Assembly: GCA_018401055.1 (NCBI GenBank)
Contig: JAGYLB010000072.1
Location: 1 to 64,000 of the forward strand
Reading direction: 5' to 3'
DNA length: 64,000 bases
Source of the DNA: Roseicyclus sp.
GTDB taxonomy: Bacteria > Pseudomonadota > Alphaproteobacteria > Rhodobacterales > Rhodobacteraceae
Positions 58,658-64,000 of this stretch are shown one piece after another (position 1 is the stretch's first letter; the number at the start of each line of letters is the position of its first letter). The notes under the pieces were generated by a model. That model made no database searches. It saw only the letters and a program-made list of their open reading frames with translations, and had not been told where the DNA came from. A program made the translations under genes and the position numbers.

Positions 58658-59405
58658 CCGTCACCTTGGACATCCTGACCTCACCGCTTCTGGATGGCGT
58701 GCGGCACGGGTTTTTCGCCCGGCGCGGAGGTGCGTCCTCGGGGATCTTCGAGGGTCTGAACCGCGGCGGCGGATCGTCGGACCAATCGGAAATCGTGGCG
58801 ATGAACCGAGATCGGGTGGTCGATGCGATGGGCGTGTCGCCCGACCGGCTGGTCACAGTGCATCAGGTCCATTCAGCACAGGCCGTGACGCTGGACGCGC
58901 CGCTCGTCGATCGGCCACGCGCCGATGCCATCGTGACCGCGACGCCGGGGCTGGCCATCGCGGTACTGACCGCCGATCGCCAGCCGGTGCTGTTTGCGGA
59001 CCGCGAGGCCGGGGTGATTGCTGCCGCCCATGCCGGGTGGCGCGGCGCGCAGGACGGCGTGTTGGAGGCGACGGTAGATGCCATGGTCGACATGGGCGCG
59101 AGGCGCGAGGCGATCCATGCAGTCATCGGCCCCTCGATCGCCAGTGCCGGCGGGCAGAGTTTTTCGAGCGTTTCGTCGATGACGACACGGCGAACGGCCG
59201 GTTCTTCGTCAATGGGGCGGATGGCAAGTACCTGTTCGATCTGCCGGGCTATGGTCTGGCACGACTGCGCGCCGCTGGCGTGGCGGCAGCAGAATGGACG
59301 CGCCATTGCACCTATGCCGACCCCGAGCGGTTCTATTCCTACCGTCGCGCGACCCATCGCGGCGAGGCCGATTATGGGCGGTTGATCTCGACGATTCGTC
59401 TTTGA
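58648..59405 (+). CDS. pgeF: Laccase-domain purine nucleoside phosphorylase/peptidoglycan editing factor, frame-broken
   Basis: About 252 aa of the YfiH/PgeF (DUF152) family. GVRHGFFARRGGASSGIFEG, LVTVHQVHSAQ, ADAIVTATPGLAIAVLTADR and VIAAAHAGWRGAQDGVLEAT hold the metal-site His and Cys positions; the usual C of ADC is R here (TADRQP), possibly a local error. The frame changes near 59150 and continues FFVNGADGKYLFDLPGYGLA and CTYADPERFYSYRR, the conserved C-terminal motif. Overlaps midA by 10 bp. Confidence 0.87.
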
Positions 59406-59696
59406 AGGACGGCAAATCAGTTTGCACAGACCCGATTGTCCCCTGTCCGTCGTCAATCTGGGCGGCTTGATGGCGGCAAAGGCCCTATGCTTGCCGCAAT
59501 ATGCCCCGCCCTATCCGGAAAATTCGCGGAAAATCCAGGAAAACAAGGCCGAAAACCGACTGTTCTTCGCCACAAAAACGCCCTGAGAATTTACCGCGCG
59601 TTGATCCTTTCGCCCTATCCCTGCCTGAAACCCGGTGCAGTTTCGGACCAAGCCCAACCAAGGGCAAGGTCACGAAGAACGCAAAGGACGAGGCAG

Positions 59697-59827
59697 ATGA
59701 AAACGCAGCTCTGGATGAAATCGGTTCTGGCCGAGGCCCGCAAAGAGCAGATCGAAATGCCCTGGGCGCGCAACACAGCTGCGCTGAGCGGCGGGCGGCG
59801 AAGCCACCAGTCAAGGCCGCCGGATAA
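59697..59827 (+). CDS. Small conserved hypothetical protein, ~43 aa, frameshift
   Basis: MKTQLWMKSVLAEARKEQIE continues MPWAR, then the frame seems to shift near 59780 to a basic Ala-rich end (ERRAAKPPVKAAG, TAA at 59825-59827). The opening resembles very short Rhodobacteraceae proteins I associate with a MKTxxWMKSVL start, rich in Lys/Arg. A purine-rich site precedes the ATG and a strong terminator follows, which supports a real short transcript. The 292-bp gap 59406-59696 holds no other gene. Confidence 0.5.
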
Positions 59828-59868
59828 GGCGGACCGGAACCCGCGCGAACCCGGCGCGGATGCTTGCG

Positions 59869-59896
59869 AAAGGGCGGCCAGAACGGCCGCCCTTTT
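59869..59896. terminator. Strong bidirectional terminator
   Basis: Perfect 11-bp stem AAAGGGCGGCC (59869-59879) with GGCCGCCCTTT (59885-59895), loop AGAAC, T run on the + strand and A run before the stem giving T on the - strand. It separates the small + gene from the convergent sulfotransferase gene. Confidence 0.85.
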
Positions 59897-59897
59897 C

Positions 59898-61565
59898 CTA
59901 TCCAAACTCGTAGTGCGTGCTGTCCAGCGCCGCGATCAGCGGCTTGAAGCTGCCGCTCGAACCGCCGCCATGCGCCCACGGACCCGCGATTGATCGGCTG
60001 GCGCACCTGCACGGAACTGAGCGTCATGACCTTGCGATCCGTCCGCTCGGGCGCAAGGCAGGCCGCATCCCACGGCAGACCACAGAATTCCAGCAGCGCG
60101 CGCACATGGGGTTCGGGGTCGGCGGTCAGCGCGTCATAATCGAGGATATGGATCGCCTCAGGGACCCGCACGCGCCACGCGGCGATGGCGGCGTCAAAGA
60201 GGCGGATCTGGCGCGCGATATCGCTCAGGTCATTGGCGTAGCGATGCGTGCCGTCGCGGAACATGTTCTTGTAGATCGACAGGCCCACGTCGCGGCGGTC
60301 GCGTTCCAGCACCACGAATTTCGCATCCGGCAACGCGTCGCGGGTGTAGCCCAGCGCCGCATAGGTCGCGATCGACTTGTCCGTGACGCGCTTTGCCCTG
60401 CGCGTCATCGCCCAGCTTGGCCGCCATGCCCGCAACATAGGCCTGCCCGATGGCGGCCGCGTCAAAGGGCTTGTTTGCGGTGAACCAATCGCGCACGGCC
60501 GGATGCAGGATCGGGGTCATAACCCTACGCCTCGCCCCCCGCCGCGACCTCAGGATGGGCGGCAAGGATCGTCTCGACGAGGGTCGTGCCCGAGCGCGGC
60601 AGACCGGTGACGAAGATCGGCGCGGACCCGGACTGGCCATCGTGGCGCGGGGTCCACGCCTTGATGGCGTCGCGCAGGAAATCGTGATCTTCCGAAAATC
60701 CCCATGGAAATTTCTTGCGCGTCAGGCTGTTGGCCCGGTCGAGGTGAGGGAACACCTCGTCATGGCGCCCCTGATCCTCCAGCGCCTTGGCCAAGGCAAA
60801 GGACATGTAGCGCACCGCCTCGGGGTCCGATGCTGCTTCGGTCACGCGGCGTTCAAGGGTTGCGACCTCGGGCGCGCCGAGGGCCTGCTTGCGCAGGCGC
60901 ATCAGCGCAAGCCAAGCCAGCGGCTGGTAGGGTTTGGTGTCGAGCACGGCGCGAAGATCGGCCTCTGCAGCGTCCAGCCTGCCCGACGTCTCGAGCATGG
61001 AGGCGCGCATCAACAAAAGCTTGGGTTCGTCCGGATGCGCGGCCAGCCCCTTCTCGATCACCGCCAGCGCCGCATCGACATCATGGCTGTCGTAAAGGGC
61101 GCGCGACCACACTTCCCAGACCGCCACGGGATCGGCGGCCTCCTTGGTCGCCTGCACGAACAGCTTTTCCGCCTTGGCACCCCGCCCCGCCTTGACCTCG
61201 GCAATGGCCTTCTGAATCGTCGTGGTGGTTTTTTCGGACAAGAGCACGCCCAACCGCCGCGCCTCGGCCACGGCTTCGGCCTTGTCGCGGCCGCTCAGCA
61301 CCTCGATCAGCGCTGCCCAGATCTCGACCTGCCGGGGCTTGAGCTTGAGCGCCCGGCGAAACCATGAAGCGGCCTCGGGTTTACGGCCCGCGCGGGCGGC
61401 GATGCGGCCCATCTGGAAACAAGGCTCGGCCAGTTCGCGGCTTTTCAGGATGGCGGTGTAGATCTGGACCGCTTGCTGGATCTGGCCCGTGTTCTGCAGC
61501 CGCACGGCCTGCTGATAGGCGGCCTGGATCTGTTGGCCCTGCGCCGGGGTCTGGCTTGCGCTCAT
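59898..61565 (-). CDS. TPR-containing sulfotransferase, frame-broken
   Basis: About 555 aa. The N-terminal half is TPR-like (AAYQQAVRLQNTGQIQQAVQ, PEAASWFRRALKLKPRQVEI, DVDAALAVIEKGLAAHPDEP). The C-terminal half is a PAPS-dependent sulfotransferase: FVTGLPRSGTTLVETILAAH is the 5'-phosphosulfate loop, DALPDAKFVVLERDRRDVGL the 3'-phosphate region, and YDALTADPEPHVRALLEFCG the late conserved motif. Frame changes near 60530, 60400 and 59945; the final frame ends LIAALDSTHYEFG at 59898-59900. The class sulfates proteins or glycans, like tyrosylprotein sulfotransferase relatives. It starts 4 bp into the Lrp gene end. Confidence 0.88.
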
Positions 61566-62062
61566 GCCGTCTGGCCCAAACGGTCTTCCAGCACGTCAAA
61601 GGGCACGCCCGGCTCGTCCTTGGCACCCCGGATCACCAGCGAGGTGCGCACGCTGGCGACATTGGGCGCAGCGGTCAGTTTGCCGGTCAGAAAGCTTTGA
61701 AAGGTGGACAGGTCAGGGGCCACGCATTTGAGGATGAAATCGATCTCGCCGTTCAGCATGTGGCATTCGCGAACCAGCGGCCAGTCGCGGCAGCGGTTCT
61801 CGAAGGCGATCAGGTCGGCCTCGGCCTGGCTGTGGAGGCCGACCATGGCAAAGACCTGCACCTCGAAGCCCAGCATGCGCGGCTCGACATCGGCGTGATA
61901 GCCGCGGATGAAGCCAGCCTCCTCCAAAGTGCGGACGCGGCGCAGGCAGGGCGGCGCGGAAATGCCGACGCGCTTGGCCAGTTCCACGTTGGTCATGCGC
62001 CCGTCGTCTTGCAGTTCCGACAGGATCTTGCGGTCGATCGGGTCGAGCTTGGTCTGTGGCAT
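61562..62062 (-). CDS. Lrp/AsnC family transcriptional regulator
   Basis: 166 aa from the ATG at 62062 (MPQTKLDPIDRKILSELQDD). The N-terminal winged HTH includes RMTNVELAKRVGISAPPCLR and RVRTLEEAGFIRGYHADVEP. The C-terminal RAM domain (VQVFAMVGLHSQAEADLIAF...) binds amino acids and oligomerises. It is divergent from trxB and overlaps the sulfotransferase start by 4 bp, so it may control that gene or trxB as well as itself. Confidence 0.93.
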   Translation of the reverse strand: MPQTKLDPIDRKILSELQDDGRMTNVELAKRVGISAPPCLRRVRTLEEAGFIRGYHADVEPRMLGFEVQVFAMVGLHSQAEADLIAFENRCRDWPLVRECHMLNGEIDFILKCVAPDLSTFQSFLTGKLTAAPNVASVRTSLVIRGAKDEPGVPFDVLEDRLGQTA

Positions 62063-62262
62063 CTGGTCCGGTCCCCTGAGGCGATTATCGTTTCTGGTCG
62101 CAGAAATCGCCATTCGCGCAACTTTATTTCACACCCGCGCAACAAATGGAGCATATCGGCCCGGCGTGCAACCCTCTGACGCAGGGCTTTCGCCCGGCGC
62201 TTGGCGGAAATATATGCAGGGGCGACCAAGCGCCAGACCCCGTGCCACGCAAGGAGCCACAG

Positions 62263-63235
62263 ATGACCGACGCCACCCGCCACACCCGCCTTTTGATCAT
62301 CGGCTCGGGGCCCGCGGCTACACGGCTTAGACGTCTACGCGTCGCGTGCCATGCTGAGCCCGATCCTTGTGCAAGGCATCCAGCCGGGCGGGCAGTTGAC
62401 CATCACAACGGATGTCGAGAACTGGCCGGGCGACGCATCGGTCATGGGCCCCGACCTGATGGTGCGGATGGAACACCACGCCAAGGAAATGGGGACGGAG
62501 ATCATTTCCGACCATATCCAGTCGCTCGACCTGTCCAAGCGGCCCTTCGTGGCTGAGGGCGACAGCGGCACGACCTATACGGCCGATGCGGTGATCCTTG
62601 CCACGGGCGCGCAAGCGAAATGGCTGGGCCTGCCGTCGGAGGAGCAGTTCAAGGGCTTCGGCGTGTCGGCCTGCGCGACCTGCGACGGGTTCTTTTATCG
62701 CGGTCAGGAAATCGTGGTGGTCGGCGGTGGCAACACAGCGGTGGAGGAGGCGCTGTTTCTGACCAATTTCGCCTCCAAGGTCACGCTGATCCATCGCCGC
62801 GACAGCCTGCGGGCCGAAAAGATCTTGCAAGACCGCCTGTTCAAGAACCCCAAGGTCGCGGTCTTGTGGAACCACGAGATCGACGCGGTGGTGGGGGGCG
62901 ACAACCCTCGCGGGGTTGAAGGCGTGCGGGCGAAACATGTCGAGACGGGCGAGATCACGGAAATCCCCTGCAAGGGCTTTTTCGTCGCCATCGGGCACGC
63001 GCCCGCGACGGAACTGGTCAAGGACCAGCTGGAACTGCACAACGGCGGTTACGTGAAGGTCGAACCGGGCACGACGCGCACCTCCATTCCCGGTGTGTTT
63101 GCCGCGGGCGACCTGACCGATCATGTCTACCGGCAGGCTGTGACAAGTGCCGGGATGGGTTGCATGGCAGCACTCGATGCCGAGAAGTGGCTGGCTGAGC
63201 ATGAGGCCATCAGCGCGGCCGAAGCGGCCGAATAG
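62263..63235 (+). CDS. trxB: Thioredoxin-disulfide reductase, one frameshift
   Basis: About 324 aa. [18 protein letters not shown] begins the FAD loop; a base is missing or extra near 62325, after which [24 protein letters not shown] sequence is recovered and the rest is intact. The redox-active CATC lies in [16 protein letters not shown], the NADPH loop in [20 protein letters not shown], and the C-terminal FAD motif in [20 protein letters not shown]. Reduces thioredoxin with NADPH. An AAGGAG site precedes the ATG. Confidence 0.96.
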
Positions 63236-63305
63236 TCCCGGCATTTAGCCCCATGAAGCCCCGCTCCCGGTGCGGACGGCTTTTCGTGCGCTTTTGGCAA
63301 CAGAT

Positions 63306-63321
63306 TGTTCACGGCTGAACA
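63306..63321. promoter_or_regulatory. Operator-like inverted repeat O1 upstream of marR
   Basis: TGTTCA-CGGC-TGAACA, followed by AACC. Perfect 6-bp arms with a 4-bp spacer. The same arrangement recurs 46 bp downstream. Probable binding site of the adjacent MarR-type regulator. Confidence 0.6.
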
Positions 63322-63351
63322 AACCCCTTTTCGAGCGGGCATCGGTGTGTA

Positions 63352-63367
63352 TGTTCAACCGTGAACA
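63352..63367. promoter_or_regulatory. Operator-like inverted repeat O2 upstream of marR
   Basis: TGTTCA-ACCG-TGAACA, again followed by AACC, ending 14 bp before the marR ATG. Arms are identical to O1 and only the spacer differs, so the two sites are in the same orientation 46 bp apart. Confidence 0.65.
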
Positions 63368-63381
63368 AACCCTGAGTGCCC

Positions 63382-63733
63382 ATGCCCGCAAATGCCCTAC
63401 CCGAGGAAGACCTGCTCTTCCGCATCCTGCGCCAGCTGGATTTGGCGCCCGAGGCGTCGCAACGCGCGACGGCCGAGGCTCTTGGCATCAGCCTAGGGCG
63501 GCTCAACGCGCTGCTCCGCGCCGTGACCGATGCCGGGCTAGTGCGTCTCTCCGACCGCACCGGCACCGACCGCCGCTCGCGCGTGGCCTATGCGCTTACC
63601 CCCCGCGGCGCCGCCGAAAAGGCGCGCCTGACCGACCGTTTCCTTGCCCGCAAGCTTGCCGAATACGATGCCCTTCACGCCGAACTGACCGGCACGGGCA
63701 GCGGCCTTCCTTCCCTCAAGACCAGGACCCTGA
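63382..63733 (+). CDS. MarR family EPS-associated transcriptional regulator
   Basis: About 117 aa starting [20 protein letters not shown]. The winged HTH reads [36 protein letters not shown], then [20 protein letters not shown]; this matches the small MarR-type group usually found in exopolysaccharide loci. In the raw sequence no stop separates it from the next gene. A TGA at 63731-63733 in the neighbouring frame, overlapping the next ATG, is the likely true end, implying a lost or gained base near the 3' end. Two identical operators lie upstream. Confidence 0.82.
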
Positions 63734-64000
63734 TGATGCAAAACCACCTCGCCCCGATCCCGGAACTCTATGTCTCCGCCGACAGCGCGCAGAAGCTCAA
63801 GCGCGAGGCCGCAGACCTTGTGTCGTGGGACCTGACGCCGCGCCAGACCTGCGATCTGGAACTGCTGATGAACGGGGGCTTCAACCCGCTCAAGGGTTTT
63901 CTTGGCAAAGACGATTACGAGAGCGTTGTCGAAACCATGCGGCTGGCTGATGGCGCGCTCTGGCCGATGCCGATCACGCTGGATGTGTCCGAGGATTTCG
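63733..64000 (+). CDS. ATP sulfurylase, N-terminal part (runs off the window)
   Basis: Starts [20 protein letters not shown] (ATG at 63733 or 63736) and continues [40 protein letters not shown] and [14 protein letters not shown]. This is the PUA-like N-terminal domain of the sulfate adenylyltransferases that in Rhodobacteraceae are commonly fused to APS kinase. It converts ATP and sulfate to adenylylsulfate, and, if fused, on to PAPS. Cut by the window edge, so the kinase domain cannot be checked. Confidence 0.9.
   Translation, partial: MMQNHLAPIPELYVSADSAQKLKREAADLVSWDLTPRQTCDLELLMNGGFNPLKGFLGKDDYESVVETMRLADGALWPMPITLDVSEDF

Overview
The window is GC-rich, densely packed bacterial chromosome. 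Gene content points to an alphaproteobacterium, most likely a Rhodobacteraceae/Roseobacter-group member: pntAB, DUF3422 and DUF1178 proteins, HemP, a SUV3-like helicase followed by an S4 protein, fdxA and carD, an lgt-midA-pgeF block, and an EPS-type MarR gene beside an ATP sulfurylase. This placement is inference from gene families and gene order. No rRNA, tRNA, CRISPR array or prophage was recognised.

Layout. (1) 0-2.4 kb: a frameshifted IS1634-type transposase and the orphaned 3' tail of an RTX/calcium-binding exoprotein. (2) 2.4-6.9 kb: a glycan cluster on + (four glycosyltransferases and one methyltransferase, mostly touching or overlapping). (3) 6.9-15.3 kb: DUF1178, NUDIX, a glutathione peroxidase-like gene coupled to a histone-deacetylase-like amidohydrolase, hemP, a GAF protein, pntAB and an SDR. 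(4) 15.4-22.5 kb: DUF3422, acyl-CoA synthetase with a lipoprotein, moaA, a membrane protein, a PD-(D/E)XK-like protein and a META/MliC-like envelope protein. (5) 22.6-33.4 kb: three paralogous M20 amidohydrolases plus an ArgE-like M20 enzyme on -, divergent from a complete dipeptide-type ABC transporter on +. (6) 33.4-41.6 kb: SMR efflux protein, TetR regulator divergent from a two-subunit molybdenum hydroxylase, xseA, purD, a lyxose isomerase-like gene and a small lipoprotein. (7) 41.6-50.3 kb: carD, fdxA, S4 protein, helicase, a TPR protein, SCP2 and hydrolase genes, and lolD/lolC. (8) 50.4-56.6 kb: a stand-alone KAS III, tdk, a DUF533-like fragment, a roughly 0.55-kb low-GC ORF-less stretch, a truncated proC, YbjN, and a REP-rich spacer. 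(9) 56.6-64 kb: lgt-midA-pgeF, a TPR-sulfotransferase with an Lrp regulator, trxB, an EPS-type marR with two matching operators, and the start of an ATP sulfurylase gene.

How the parts fit. Block 5 reads as uptake plus intracellular hydrolysis of peptides or N-acyl amino acids. The glycan cluster at the left end, and the sulfotransferase, EPS regulator and sulfate-activation gene at the right end, suggest investment in (possibly sulfated) surface polymers. lgt, lolCD and several lipoproteins serve outer-membrane biogenesis. moaA supports the molybdenum hydroxylase.

Caution. About half of the genes, including essential ones (purD, lgt neighbours, lolCD, trxB), are interrupted by one-base frame changes, often compensated a little downstream. 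This is far too frequent to be biological and indicates indel errors in the sequence. For such genes the coordinates given span the whole reconstructed gene, and broken reading frames should not be read as pseudogenes unless stated.
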